This document shows, in pieces, positions 1 to 8,011 of a stretch of 9,754 bases of DNA (positions within the stretch are counted from its first letter, which is position 1; the number at the start of each line of letters is the position of its first letter). The notes under the pieces are model-generated. The model was not told the DNA's origin and made no database searches. It was given only the letters and a program-made list of their open reading frames with translations. This stretch comes from an uncultured Sphingomonadales bacterium (GTDB lineage Bacteria > Pseudomonadota > Alphaproteobacteria > Sphingomonadales > Sphingomonadaceae): the NCBI GenBank assembly GCA_903958285.1, contig CAJBSR010000412.1, positions 1 through 9,754 on the forward strand, written 5' to 3'. The translations under genes and the position numbers were made by a program.

Positions 1-2692
1 CGACGAGGATGTCGCCCGGCTCAACTTCAGCACCGATGTAGACAATGCCCGCCTCGTCAAGGCTGCGAAGCGCTTCTTCGCCGACGTTCGGAATGTCGCG
101 CGTGATGTCTTCTGGCCCAAGCTTGGTGTCGCGGGCCATGACTTCAAATTCCTCGATGTGGATCGAGGTGAAGACGTCATCCTTCACGATGCGTTCGCTG
201 ATCAGGATGGAGTCTTCGTAGTTGTAGCCATTCCAAGGCATGAACGCGACGAGGCTGTTGCGGCCAAGGGCGAGTTCACCCAGTTCCGTCGACGGACCAT
301 CGGCGATAATATCACCTGCCGCCACCGGATCCCCTACCTTCACCAGCGGACGCTGGTTGATGCAGGTGTTCTGGTTGGAACGCTGGAACTTCTGGAGACG
401 GTAAATGTCCACGCCCGACTGGTCGGCATCGACTTCACCAGTTGCGCGGACAACGATACGGGTCGCATCGACCTGGTCGACAATCCCTGCGCGACGGGCA
501 CCAATGGCGGCGCCAGAGTCACGGGCAACCGTTTCTTCCATGCCGGTGCCAACGAACGGCGCTTCGGCACGAACGAGCGGCACAGCCTGACGCTGCATGT
601 TCGATCCCATGAGTGCGCGGTTCGCGTCATCGTTTTCCAGGAACGGAATGAGCGATGCGGCGACCGAAACGAGCTGCTTGGGCGAAACGTCCATCAGCGT
701 GATCTGTTCACGGTTGGCGATCAGGAATTCGCCGGCTTCACGCGACGAAATCTGCTCTTCAACAAAGCTGCCATCTTCGGTCAGCTCGGCGTTGGCCTGC
801 GCGATCGTGTGCTTGGCTTCTTCCATGGCCGACAGATAGACGACATCGCTGGTCACCTTGCCGTCGACGATGCGACGGTAAGGCGTTTCGATGAAGCCAT
901 ATTTGTTGACGCGGCTGAACGAGGCCAGCGAGTTGATGAGACCGATGTTCGGACCTTCCGGCGTTTCAATCGGGCAGATACGGCCATAGTGGGTCGGGTG
1001 AACGTCGCGGACTTCGAAGCCTGCGCGCTCACGCGTCAGACCGCCTGGTCCAAGTGCGGACACACGACGCTTATGCGTCACTTCCGACAGCGGGTTGGTC
1101 TGATCCATGAACTGCGACAGCTGCGACGAGCCGAAGAATTCGCGGACAGCCGCCACAGCCGGCTTCGCGTTGATCATATCGTTCGGCATCACTGTCGAAA
1201 CGTCGACCGAAGACATACGCTCCTTCACAGCGCGCTCCATGCGGAGCAGACCGATGCGATACTGGTTTTCCAGAAGCTCACCGACCGAGCGGACACGACG
1301 GTTACCGAGGTTGTCGATATCGTCGATTTCGCCCTTGCCGTCCTTCAGATCCACAAGGGTCTTCACAACGGCCAGAATGTCTTCGTTACGCAGCGTCGTC
1401 AGATCGTCCGGCGCGTCGAGGCCAAGGCGCATGTTGAGCTTCACACGGCCAACCGCGGAAAGGTCATAACGCTCATTGTCGAAGAACAGGCCAGCGAACA
1501 GCGCTTCAGCCGTTTCCTTCGTCGGCGGTTCGCCAGGACGCATGACACGATAGATCGAATCCAGCGCCATGTCGCGGTCTTCTGCCTTATCGACCTTCAG
1601 CGTGTTACGGATCCAAGGACCCGTGTTCACATGGTCAATGTCGAGCAGTTCGAGGCGGTCAACGCCTGCCTTGTCGAGCTTTTCGAGGTTCTCAGCAGAG
1701 ACTTCTTCACCGGCTTCGATGTAGATTTCACCGGTCTGCTCATTGATGAGGTCCAGCGCCGCATAGCGGCCGAAGATTTCTTCGGTCGGGATCAGCAGGG
1801 CTTCGAGACCGTCCTTTGCCGCCTTATTGGCCGCGCGCGGGCTGACCTTCTGGCCGGCCGCGAACACGACTTCACCGGTCTTGGCGTCAACGACGTCATA
1901 GAGCGGCTTCTGGCCACGCCAGTTTTCAGAGACATAAGGCACGATCCAGCCCGAAGGCGAGCGGCCGAAGGTCACCGTGTTGTAGAACTGATGCAGAATT
2001 TCTTCTGGCGTCAGGCCGAGCGCCAACAGCAACGATGTGACCGGCAGCTTACGCTTGCGGTCAATACGAACGTTGACGACGTCCTTGGCGTCAAATTCAA
2101 AATCGAGCCAGGAACCGCGATACGGAATGACGCGGGCAGCGAAGAGATACTTGCCCGACGAGTGGGTCTTGCCACGGTCATGGTCAAACAGAACACCAGG
2201 CGAGCGGTGCATCTGCGACACGATAACGCGTTCTGTGCCGTTGACGAAGAAGGTGCCGTTCTCAGTCATGAGCGGCATGTCGCCCATGTAAACGTCCTGC
2301 TCCTTGATATCGAGGACCGAGCGGGTTTCCGTTTCGGTGTCGACTTCAAACACGATCAGACGGAGTGTGACCTTCATCGGCGCAGCATAAGTGATCCCGC
2401 GCTGGCGGCATTCTTCCACGTCGAACTTGGGGTCTTCCAGTTCGTAGGTGACGAAATCGAGCTCAGCCGTGCCGGCAAAGTCACGGATCGGGAAAACGCT
2501 GCGCAGCGTCTTTTCGAGACCGGACACATATCCGATCGAGGGATCCGACCGCAAAAACTGCTCGTACGATTCGCGCTGAACCTGAATCAGGTCGGGCATT
2601 TCTGCCACTTCGTGAATGTTGCCGAACATTTTGCGGATGCGCTTCTTGGCAATCGCGACTGTCACGTCTGCCTTCGCTGCTTGCTTCGCCAT
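1..2692 (-). CDS. rpoB: RNA polymerase beta subunit, N-terminal 897 codons (C-terminus off the left edge)
   Basis: This gene encodes the beta subunit of the core RNA polymerase, which forms one side of the active-site cleft and the rifampicin pocket. The protein starts [20 protein letters not shown] and reads without a break to the window edge, which falls one base into codon 898, near the [14 protein letters not shown] segment. Alphaproteobacterial RpoB is usually about 1380 residues, so roughly two thirds is present. The rifampicin-determining region is at residues 521-547 (bases 1052-1132), equivalent to E. coli 507-533. It keeps Q, D, H and S at the E. coli 513, 516, 526 and 531 equivalents and has Thr at 518. 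The conserved block ending [13 protein letters not shown] follows. The ATG at 2692 is preceded by a weak GGCGAG about 9 bases upstream. Ribosomal protein genes do not lie directly upstream; a peptidase gene does. rpoC is expected beyond the left edge but is not seen. Confidence 0.98.
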   Translation of the reverse strand, partial: MAKQAAKADVTVAIAKKRIRKMFGNIHEVAEMPDLIQVQRESYEQFLRSDPSIGYVSGLEKTLRSVFPIRDFAGTAELDFVTYELEDPKFDVEECRQRGITYAAPMKVTLRLIVFEVDTETETRSVLDIKEQDVYMGDMPLMTENGTFFVNGTERVIVSQMHRSPGVLFDHDRGKTHSSGKYLFAARVIPYRGSWLDFEFDAKDVVNVRIDRKRKLPVTSLLLALGLTPEEILHQFYNTVTFGRSPSGWIVPYVSENWRGQKPLYDVVDAKTGEVVFAAGQKVSPRAANKAAKDGLEALLIPTEEIFGRYAALDLINEQTGEIYIEAGEEVSAENLEKLDKAGVDRLELLDIDHVNTGPWIRNTLKVDKAEDRDMALDSIYRVMRPGEPPTKETAEALFAGLFFDNERYDLSAVGRVKLNMRLGLDAPDDLTTLRNEDILAVVKTLVDLKDGKGEIDDIDNLGNRRVRSVGELLENQYRIGLLRMERAVKERMSSVDVSTVMPNDMINAKPAVAAVREFFGSSQLSQFMDQTNPLSEVTHKRRVSALGPGGLTRERAGFEVRDVHPTHYGRICPIETPEGPNIGLINSLASFSRVNKYGFIETPYRRIVDGKVTSDVVYLSAMEEAKHTIAQANAELTEDGSFVEEQISSREAGEFLIANREQITLMDVSPKQLVSVAASLIPFLENDDANRALMGSNMQRQAVPLVRAEAPFVGTGMEETVARDSGAAIGARRAGIVDQVDATRIVVRATGEVDADQSGVDIYRLQKFQRSNQNTCINQRPLVKVGDPVAAGDIIADGPSTELGELALGRNSLVAFMPWNGYNYEDSILISERIVKDDVFTSIHIEEFEVMARDTKLGPEDITRDIPNVGEEALRSLDEAGIVYIGAEVEPGDILV

Positions 2693-2734
2693 GTGGATTT
2701 TCTCGCCTTTTACGTCTTAAATGCGGGGCGCGAC

Positions 2735-2768
2735 AAAACACAAAAAGCCGCGAGTTTCCGCGAGGAAA
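2735..2768 (-). promoter_or_regulatory. Possible attenuator-like element in the rpoB leader
   Basis: In the predicted rpoB leader RNA, a short CGCG/CGCG stem (2759-2762 with 2749-2752, 6-base loop) is followed by GC and a U-rich tract, CUUUUUGUGUUUUG, in the region 2746-2733. The same bases can form a competing hairpin, UUUCC-UCGC-GGAAA (2768-2755). The two stems share bases and cannot coexist. Mutually exclusive stems followed by a U-tract are typical of transcription attenuators, but the GC stem is only 4-5 bp and so weak. The element sits about 45-75 bases upstream of the rpoB ATG. Confidence 0.25.
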
Positions 2769-2865
2769 ACTGCAGCTTTCAGCGTCTTGAAACCTCAGTC
2801 GATCTATACGTTCGATGCACTGCGCAACGGCACATCATTTCCCGGTCGATCAAGGTAGTGGCGTT

Positions 2866-2894
2866 TTCATAGGGTTTCCGGCGGGCGATGTCAA
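2866..2894 (-). promoter_or_regulatory. Predicted sigma70-type promoter of rpoB
   Basis: On the minus strand a perfect -35 hexamer TTGACA (2894-2889) is followed by a 17-bp spacer and TATGAA (2871-2866), which matches 4 of 6 bases of the -10 consensus. The predicted start of transcription is near 2859. That leaves a leader of about 165 nt before the rpoB ATG. The site lies between the S8 peptidase stop and rpoB, so it would give rpoB its own transcription start independent of any ribosomal-protein operon. The -35 box overlaps the loop and one arm of the hairpin at 2873-2914. The prediction rests on sequence match only. Confidence 0.6.
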
Positions 2895-2914
2895 ACATCG
2901 AACAACGGCAAACC
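2873..2914 (-). terminator. Two-part imperfect hairpin after the S8 peptidase gene, overlapping the rpoB promoter
   Basis: Two nested stems share one axis. The outer arms are GGTTTCCG (2873-2880) and CGGCAAACC (2906-2914), which pair over 8 bp with one bulged base. Inside are symmetric 5-base internal loops, then a perfect 6-bp inner stem CGATGT/ACATCG (2886-2891 and 2895-2900) with a 3-base loop. The structure begins about 15 bases after the S8 peptidase stop codon, where a terminator or mRNA 3'-end stabiliser would be expected. No T-tract follows on either strand, so it is not a classical intrinsic terminator. At the DNA level the dyad overlaps the -35 box of the predicted rpoB promoter, so an operator role is also possible. 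Confidence 0.45.
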
Positions 2915-2928
2915 TCAGCCCCAAAAGG

Positions 2929-5211
2929 TCAGAACGCCATACCAAACCGAAGCGCTGCACCGGCATCATCTGGCGCAGCGGCAAAGTGGCCGGGGTCTTT
3001 ACGCCAGTAGATCGACGTCGACAGCGAGCCTGCCCATAGGGGGACCGCATAAATCGCCTCGGCATCAATCTCCCGCCCCGATGGCGCAAGGTTGATGCGG
3101 CGCGTCGCCATTTGAGCGCTGGACGTCGCATAGTCCCACGCCACGGGAAGTTCAGCGGTCAATCCGCCCGAAGCAACACGGACCGGTTGGGCCAGCCGCA
3201 GGCCGAAGCTGTCTTTGCTCAGGAACATGTCTTCCCGCGTCACATCAAAAGACCAAGCTGTGGAGACGAGATGATCAGCGGCGGGGCGAACCCCGCCCGC
3301 GCCGATCCGCGTCCAGCCTTGCTGCCAACGGCCGCGCACTGCCCAGCCATCTTGTGCTGCCAAAACACCATCGACAGAGATCTGCCGGGTGACAGAACCC
3401 GGCGCGCCAAACATGGCACCGAAGCGGGCGCCAAGGACGGTCTCCCTTTCCGACAGTTGTTGACCTTTCACGCCCAGTGAAAGCGGGCCGAACCTGCGGT
3501 CCAAGGATATCGAGGCAGATGTGTAGGGCATCCGGTCATAACGGTGCCGTAGCCCCTTAGACCATATCAACGCCTCCCCGCGATCCCACCCGACCGAGAG
3601 ACCCCAGCGACCAAACTGCTGCCGGATGGCACCGGCATAGACCGGCGTGCTGCGAAAACCGAAACTGGACCCCGCCTCTTCAGCGATAAGAAATTGCGAC
3701 GCTTTGTTGAGCGCCATCTGGTCGATCAGCGCGCCGCTGCTGCGCGAAAAGCCCGCCGCAAAGTGGGTGTCGCGTGACAGGCGGGAGACCACCCACCCGG
3801 CCATAAGGCGGGCAAAGCGCTGATCCTGTTCGGTCATCGCCAGCGGCCCGACCTGACCGGTGCGGACAGCGCCCGTCACCGAAAGGGCCACACCCGTCAT
3901 GCCATAGCCGACGCCCGCCGTCCGGCCATCCGCATTGAGCGAGGACCAAAGGCGACCTCCAGAAAAGCTGCGCATAAACGTGCCTTCCAAGTCCGCCTGA
4001 TAGGCACGGCCATAAGCATCCTGAAACACGGTCGAGAGGCCGGTGAGCGCAGCATCCCCCATCGGCGCAGACAGCGTGCCATTGTCTGTCATCGACACCG
4101 GCACGGTGGTTCCCGCAACAGACGTCGCCCCGCGCGCGGCAAAGGCAGACGCCAGATCAACCAAGCCGCGACCATAGACAGGGTCGACACCGGCAGCCCC
4201 CAAATCCCGCGCGGAAGACAGAAGCAGGTCCACAATCTGTGCGCTTGTCAGATTTGGAAACGCCTGTGCCAGCAGCGCAATGGCGCCGGACACGGCAGGG
4301 GCTGCATAAGACGTGCCACTGGCCAAAATGGCCGCACCCGTTTCGTTGATCGTCCGCACCCGGTTGGCGAGCGCCACGACATAGCGGCTCGCCGTCGATC
4401 CAGCCTGATTGCTGCCCCCGGTTGAGAACACAGAGATCGCATTGGCGTCATCCACCCCGCCTGCCACGATGATGAGGTTGCGCGCCACGGCATCATTGGC
4501 AATCAAGGCGAAGGCATCGGGGTTGGCGAGGCCATCATTGCCCGCAGAAATGACAAGGATGGTGCCGGCCGCCGTCGCACGCCCCATCGCTGCACGCAGG
4601 GTAGAGTTGGGGCCAGCGCCGCCCAGCGACATATTGACCACTTTCGCGCCGTTGGACACGGCAATGTCGAGCGCGGTGGCGATGGCCATATCGTTATGAC
4701 TGCAACCTCCATCCGGCGCCGTATTCGCGCAACTCCCGGGCGTATCGGTCCGCAAGGCCAACAGTGTCGCATTGAACGCCACACCGTGCGTGTCAGAATC
4801 ATTCTTGGCGCCAAGCAGAACGGCGGCCACCGACGTTCCATGCCCATCTTCGTCGCCCATGCCACGATTGCCCGCCACATCGCGGGACGCTGCGCTGATC
4901 TTCCCCGCAAACTCGGGCAGACTGGGGTTCACACCGCTATCAATGACGGCAGCCGTAATGCCCTGCCCCGTTGCACCAGCGGTATAGGCCGTAATCGCGC
5001 TGATTTTGGTCGCCGCGTTGGAACGCTGATATTCCGGCGTATTGTAGTCCACATGTGCAGGCGGCGGCGGTGGTGGCGCGGGCGGCGGTGGCACAGCGAC
5101 GGCACTCGGCGTCTGTGGACCGCTGGCGGCACCGCTGCCTCCGCCACAGGCGGTCAAAACGGGCGCCAAAATCATCACCGTGCCAAAGGCAAGTACGCTC
5201 TTCCTGCTCAT
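2929..5211 (-). CDS. S8 (subtilisin-type) serine peptidase lipoprotein with autotransporter-like C-terminal region
   Basis: This is a secreted subtilase of 760 residues, probably anchored at the outer membrane. A lipoprotein signal peptide ends in the lipobox LTAC with Cys22. A Gly/Ser stretch and a Pro run (residues 41-51) follow as a linker. The peptidase domain spans about 60-360. Its triad is Asp91 (VIDSG), His124 (DGHGTS) and Ser301 (GTSYAAP), with the oxyanion Asn225 (SAGND). Cys161 and Cys170 could form a disulfide. Residues from about 370 to 760 show alternating hydrophobic and aromatic strands and end in Phe, as in outer-membrane barrels. I did not confirm a canonical autotransporter barrel. 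SphB1 and NalP are known lipoprotein autotransporters of this general plan, but longer (over 1000 residues). A GGTGGGG lies 6 bases before the ATG. It is transcribed toward rpoB and divergently from the HAD gene. The substrate is unknown. Confidence 0.92.
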   Translation of the reverse strand: MSRKSVLAFGTVMILAPVLTACGGGSGAASGPQTPSAVAVPPPPAPPPPPPAHVDYNTPEYQRSNAATKISAITAYTAGATGQGITAAVIDSGVNPSLPEFAGKISAASRDVAGNRGMGDEDGHGTSVAAVLLGAKNDSDTHGVAFNATLLALRTDTPGSCANTAPDGGCSHNDMAIATALDIAVSNGAKVVNMSLGGAGPNSTLRAAMGRATAAGTILVISAGNDGLANPDAFALIANDAVARNLIIVAGGVDDANAISVFSTGGSNQAGSTASRYVVALANRVRTINETGAAILASGTSYAAPAVSGAIALLAQAFPNLTSAQIVDLLLSSARDLGAAGVDPVYGRGLVDLASAFAARGATSVAGTTVPVSMTDNGTLSAPMGDAALTGLSTVFQDAYGRAYQADLEGTFMRSFSGGRLWSSLNADGRTAGVGYGMTGVALSVTGAVRTGQVGPLAMTEQDQRFARLMAGWVVSRLSRDTHFAAGFSRSSGALIDQMALNKASQFLIAEEAGSSFGFRSTPVYAGAIRQQFGRWGLSVGWDRGEALIWSKGLRHRYDRMPYTSASISLDRRFGPLSLGVKGQQLSERETVLGARFGAMFGAPGSVTRQISVDGVLAAQDGWAVRGRWQQGWTRIGAGGVRPAADHLVSTAWSFDVTREDMFLSKDSFGLRLAQPVRVASGGLTAELPVAWDYATSSAQMATRRINLAPSGREIDAEAIYAVPLWAGSLSTSIYWRKDPGHFAAAPDDAGAALRFGMAF

Positions 5212-5280
5212 TCAAAACCCCACCGGACGTTGCCGAAATTAGGTCGCTCCTCGGCTAACAGCGCATTAACAATGCCGCCA

Positions 5281-5305
5281 TTATGGAGGTAATTACAGAC
5301 CATAA
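5281..5305. promoter_or_regulatory. Inverted repeat in the divergent intergenic region, possible operator
   Basis: Perfect 6-bp arms TTATGG (5281-5286) and CCATAA (5300-5305) flank 13 bases that contain the 8-bp palindrome GTAATTAC (5289-5296) close to the same centre. The element lies in the 151-bp gap (5212-5362) between the divergently transcribed S8 peptidase and HAD-family genes, 70-80 bp from each start codon. A shared regulator binding site is possible. I could not find a convincing -35/-10 pair for either gene in this gap, so the assignment rests on symmetry and position alone. Confidence 0.3.
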
Positions 5306-5362
5306 GTGCGTTAACGGCGGCAGGTGCTTTAAGTTTGCAGGTCTTGTGACTATGGGCGGGTC

Positions 5363-6037
5363 ATGACGCCTGCGCTGCACCACATCGACACTTGGATCTT
5401 CGATCTCGACAACACGCTTTACCCAGCGTCCTGCGACCTTTTTGCGTTGATTGACGCGCGTATGAACGCCTATCTGCGCAACCTGTTCAGCGTCGATGCG
5501 ACCGAAGCACACCGGATCCAAAAGCAGTATTTCCGCGATCATGGCACGACGTTGTCTGGCCTGATGTCCCAGCATGGCACAGACCCGCACCATTTTTTGG
5601 ACTTCGTCCATGATATCGAGATGGACCGCGTGTCCGCCAATCCGGATTTGAAAGACGCGCTGATGGCGCTGCCGGGGCGCCGTCTGGTCTTCACCAATGG
5701 CGATGTGCCTTATGCGGAGCGCGTTCTGAGCGCCTTGGGACTCGAAGACTGCTTCGAGGCGGTCCACGATATTCACATGATGGACTATCAGCCCAAACCG
5801 CATCCCGATGCCTATGCGGGCTTTTGCAAAGCTTGGGGTGTGACGCCCACAACCGCGCTTTTCGCCGAGGACATGGCCCGCAATTTGAAGCCCGCCAAGG
5901 ACATTGGCATGACGACGCTTTGGGTCAATAACGGCTCCGAACAGGCCAATGGCGAGGCCTGCCCGTCTTTCATTGACCATGAAACCCATGAGATCACCGC
6001 CTGGCTTTCCGGGCTTTCATTACAGGACAACGCATGA
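5363..6037 (+). CDS. HAD-superfamily hydrolase, pyrimidine 5'-nucleotidase-like
   Basis: This 224-residue protein is a haloacid-dehalogenase-fold phosphatase of the SDT1/pyrimidine-5'-nucleotidase type, which releases phosphate from nucleoside monophosphates or similar small substrates in the cytoplasm. The four HAD motifs are present. Motif I is FDLDNTLYP, with nucleophile Asp14 and acid/base Asp16. Motif II is VFTNGD with Thr111. Motif III is Lys145 in QPKPHPD. Motif IV is AEDMARN with Glu169 and Asp170. A helical cap lies between motifs I and II (about 22-95). The ATG is preceded by a modest GGGCGGG. The stop overlaps the dapD start by 4 bases (ATGA), so the two genes are almost certainly cotranscribed. 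This pairing with dapD is, from memory, common in alphaproteobacteria. The exact substrate cannot be read from sequence. Confidence 0.93.
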   Translation: MTPALHHIDTWIFDLDNTLYPASCDLFALIDARMNAYLRNLFSVDATEAHRIQKQYFRDHGTTLSGLMSQHGTDPHHFLDFVHDIEMDRVSANPDLKDALMALPGRRLVFTNGDVPYAERVLSALGLEDCFEAVHDIHMMDYQPKPHPDAYAGFCKAWGVTPTTALFAEDMARNLKPAKDIGMTTLWVNNGSEQANGEACPSFIDHETHEITAWLSGLSLQDNA

Positions 6038-6870
6038 CCACGCTTGAACAGACCATCGAAGCACTTTGGGACGCCCGCGACACCCTCTCACCCGCAACCA
6101 CCGGCGACGCGCGCGATGCCGTTACTGCCGCGCTTGAGCTGCTCGATAGCGGCGAACGCCGCGTGGCTGAAAAGGTCGATGGCCATTGGCAGGTCAACCA
6201 GTGGCTGAAAAAGGCCGTGCTCCTGTCCTTCCGCATCAACGATATGGAAGCCATCCCCGGCGGCCCCGGCGGCGCGCATTGGTGGGACAAGGTGCCGTCC
6301 AAGTTTGAAGGCTGGGATGAGAACCGCTTCCGTGAGGCTGGCTTCCGCGCCGTGCCCGGCTCCATCGTTCGGCGCGGCGCGCATATCGGCAAGAATGTTG
6401 TCCTGATGCCAAGCTTTGTGAACCTTGGCGCGTCCGTGGGCGAAGGCACGATGGTCGACACCTGGGCCACCGTCGGCAGCTGCGCGCAGATCGGCAAGAA
6501 CGTCCACCTCTCGGGCGGCGTCGGCATTGGCGGCGTGCTTGAGCCGCTTCAGGCAGGCCCTGTCATCATCGAAGACAATTGCTTCATCGGCGCACGTTCG
6601 GAAGTCGTCGAAGGCGTTGTTGTGGAAGAAGGTGCGGTGCTCGCGATGGGCGTGTTCCTCTCCTCCACCTCGAAGATCATCGACCGCGCGACGGGCGAGA
6701 TTTTCGTCGGCCGCGTGCCGTCTTACTCGGTCGTCGTCCCCGGCGCCCTGCCCGGCAAGCCGTTGCCAGACGGCACCCCCGGCCCGAGCCTGTCCTGCGC
6801 CGTCATTGTGAAGCGCGTTGATGCGCAGACGCGGGCGAAGACAGCCATCAACGAGCTCCTGCGCGATTGA
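6034..6870 (+). CDS. dapD: 2,3,4,5-tetrahydropyridine-2,6-dicarboxylate N-succinyltransferase
   Basis: DapD transfers succinyl from succinyl-CoA to tetrahydrodipicolinate in the succinylase branch of diaminopimelate and lysine synthesis, supplying peptidoglycan precursors. It is a cytoplasmic trimer. The 278-residue length fits the family (E. coli 274). The N-terminal helical domain covers about 1-105 and includes the typical LLSFRIND segment. A left-handed beta-helix of hexapeptide repeats follows at about 110-230, with runs such as [13 protein letters not shown] and ISLEUC-type hydrophobic turns at IGKNV. Asp142 (MVDTW) and Glu190 (ARSEVVEG) correspond to the known catalytic pair Asp141/Glu189. 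The start is supported by AGGA (6024-6027) with a 6-base spacer. The start codon overlaps the HAD gene stop, and the next gene begins 4 bases after the dapD stop. dapE is not in the window. Confidence 0.97.
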   Translation: MTTLEQTIEALWDARDTLSPATTGDARDAVTAALELLDSGERRVAEKVDGHWQVNQWLKKAVLLSFRINDMEAIPGGPGGAHWWDKVPSKFEGWDENRFREAGFRAVPGSIVRRGAHIGKNVVLMPSFVNLGASVGEGTMVDTWATVGSCAQIGKNVHLSGGVGIGGVLEPLQAGPVIIEDNCFIGARSEVVEGVVVEEGAVLAMGVFLSSTSKIIDRATGEIFVGRVPSYSVVVPGALPGKPLPDGTPGPSLSCAVIVKRVDAQTRAKTAINELLRD

Positions 6871-6874
6871 TGGA

Positions 6875-8011
6875 ATGACCAACACAGCCGACTTCATCGT
6901 CATCGGCGGCGGCATTGCGGGGCTATCCGTCGCCGCCCGCCTCGCTGAGCATGGCAAGGTTGTCGTGCTGGAGGCGGAAGAAGCGGTCGGCTACCACAGT
7001 TCTGGCCGAAGTGCGGCCTTCTACCACTTCGGCCTCGGCAACCCTTTGGTGCGCGGGCTGACGGCGTGGAGCCGCCCCTTCTTTGATGCCCCGCCCGAAG
7101 GTTTCACAGACGTCCCCCTCGCGACGCCCAAGCCTGCATTGTTCATCGCCACGCAGGAAATGCTTCCAGAACTGGACGCCCTCGGTACCGAGATGCGGCG
7201 CTTCACCGATACGGTCGAGGATGCGGATGAGGCCAAGATGCGCGCGTTTTGTCCGCTGCTGAAATTCGGCGACGACGCTATCGTCGCAGGGCTTGTCGAC
7301 CATGGCGGCCGCAGCCTTGAAGCCGATGCGCTGTTGCAAGGGTTTGCGCGTAAAGCGCGCAGCCATGGCACCGTCCTTGTCCGCCACCGCGTCGCCACCC
7401 TCACCCGACAAGGCAGCGACTGGACCGCGACCACCGAGGCGGGTGACAGCTACACTGCGCCCGTCATCGTCAACGCCGCCGGTTCCTGGGCGGACAGGAT
7501 TGCGGGCCTTGCCGGCGTCCAGCCTATCGGCCTGAGCCCCAAACGCCGCACGATCATCGTCTTTGATCCACCCGAAGGCACCGACGTGCGCGACTGGCCG
7601 TTCATCAAGACGCCGGGCGACGTCTTCTACATATTGCCGCAGGGCAACCGCCTGCTCGCCTGCCCCAATGACGAGACCGACAGCGAACCGTGCGATGCAC
7701 AGGCCGAGGAATATGATCAGGCCCTCGCCGCATGGCGCGTCGAACAGTTCACGACGATGCCCGTCCCACGCATCACCGGCCGCTGGGCGGGCCTGCGCTC
7801 CTTCGTGAAGGACAGGATGCCCGTAGCAGGCTTCGCCCCCGATGCGCCGGGCTTCTTCTGGCTGGCCGGACAAGGCGGCTTTGGCTTGCAAACCTCGCCC
7901 GCCATGTCGGCGCTGGCGGCGGCGCTGGTGACGGGCGGCGAATGGCCGGAGGGGATAGCAGAGCTTGGCGTGACGCCGAAAAGTGTCAGTGTGGAGCGGT
8001 TGCGGGCCTAA
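6875..8011 (+). CDS. FAD-dependent amino-acid oxidoreductase, D-arginine dehydrogenase-like
   Basis: This 378-residue DAO-family flavoprotein probably oxidises an amine or amino acid, passing electrons to a quinone or another acceptor. A Rossmann FAD-binding motif, VIGGGIAGLS, is at 9-18 and the adenosine-ribose-binding Glu33 ends the second strand (VVVLE). The flavin loop GYHSSGRSAA (39-48), the block NAAGSWADRIAGLAG (200-214), PKRR (222-225), WAGLRSF (304-310) and the closing AGQGGFGLQTS (331-341) follow. From memory, these align closely with Pseudomonas aeruginosa D-arginine dehydrogenase (DauA). The catalytic-site Tyr252 and Arg308 equivalents are kept, but DauA His48, Tyr53 and Glu87 correspond to Phe49, Leu54 and Ala88 here, so D-arginine is an unlikely substrate. 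The start ATG at 6875 lies 4 bases after dapD and suits the FAD motif; an earlier in-frame start would overlap dapD and add non-conserved residues. The stop overlaps the ureohydrolase stop tail-to-tail. Confidence 0.9.
   Translation: MTNTADFIVIGGGIAGLSVAARLAEHGKVVVLEAEEAVGYHSSGRSAAFYHFGLGNPLVRGLTAWSRPFFDAPPEGFTDVPLATPKPALFIATQEMLPELDALGTEMRRFTDTVEDADEAKMRAFCPLLKFGDDAIVAGLVDHGGRSLEADALLQGFARKARSHGTVLVRHRVATLTRQGSDWTATTEAGDSYTAPVIVNAAGSWADRIAGLAGVQPIGLSPKRRTIIVFDPPEGTDVRDWPFIKTPGDVFYILPQGNRLLACPNDETDSEPCDAQAEEYDQALAAWRVEQFTTMPVPRITGRWAGLRSFVKDRMPVAGFAPDAPGFFWLAGQGGFGLQTSPAMSALAAALVTGGEWPEGIAELGVTPKSVSVERLRA

Noticed and set aside
158..2872. A 904-codon open frame on the plus strand opposite rpoB
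   Set aside because: It is in exact codon register with rpoB, so its stops would need the sense codons TTA, CTA or TCA, which GC-rich genomes rarely use. The translation has no recognisable family and an Arg/Asp/His-rich composition typical of antisense artefacts. It also runs across the rpoB leader and promoter.
4696..5292. A 198-codon plus-strand frame opposite the start of the S8 peptidase gene
   Set aside because: It covers the peptidase signal peptide and catalytic Asp/His region in antisense, in register. The product is Arg-rich with no domain.
5230..5362. Candidate -35/-10 boxes for the divergent genes, such as TTAACA with TAATTA, and CATAAT on the minus strand
   Set aside because: Each candidate has only one good hexamer at a correct spacing, so no promoter is called.
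5255..5989. A 244-codon minus-strand frame opposite the HAD-family gene
   Set aside because: It is in codon register with the HAD gene, which has full HAD motifs. The antisense translation has no domain and is explained by avoidance of TTA, CTA and TCA codons.
6818..6874. An upstream start for the FAD oxidoreductase, adding 19 residues
   Set aside because: The extra residues overlap dapD, are Arg-rich and lie before the usual N-terminal position of the FAD motif. The ATG at 6875 places the motif normally.
6088..6957. A 289-codon minus-strand frame opposite dapD
   Set aside because: It is in register with dapD, a clearly recognised enzyme. The translation is Ala/Asp/His-rich without family motifs.
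6923..7891. A 322-codon minus-strand frame opposite the FAD oxidoreductase
   Set aside because: It is in register with the real gene, which carries a complete FAD motif set. No homology is recognised for the antisense product.
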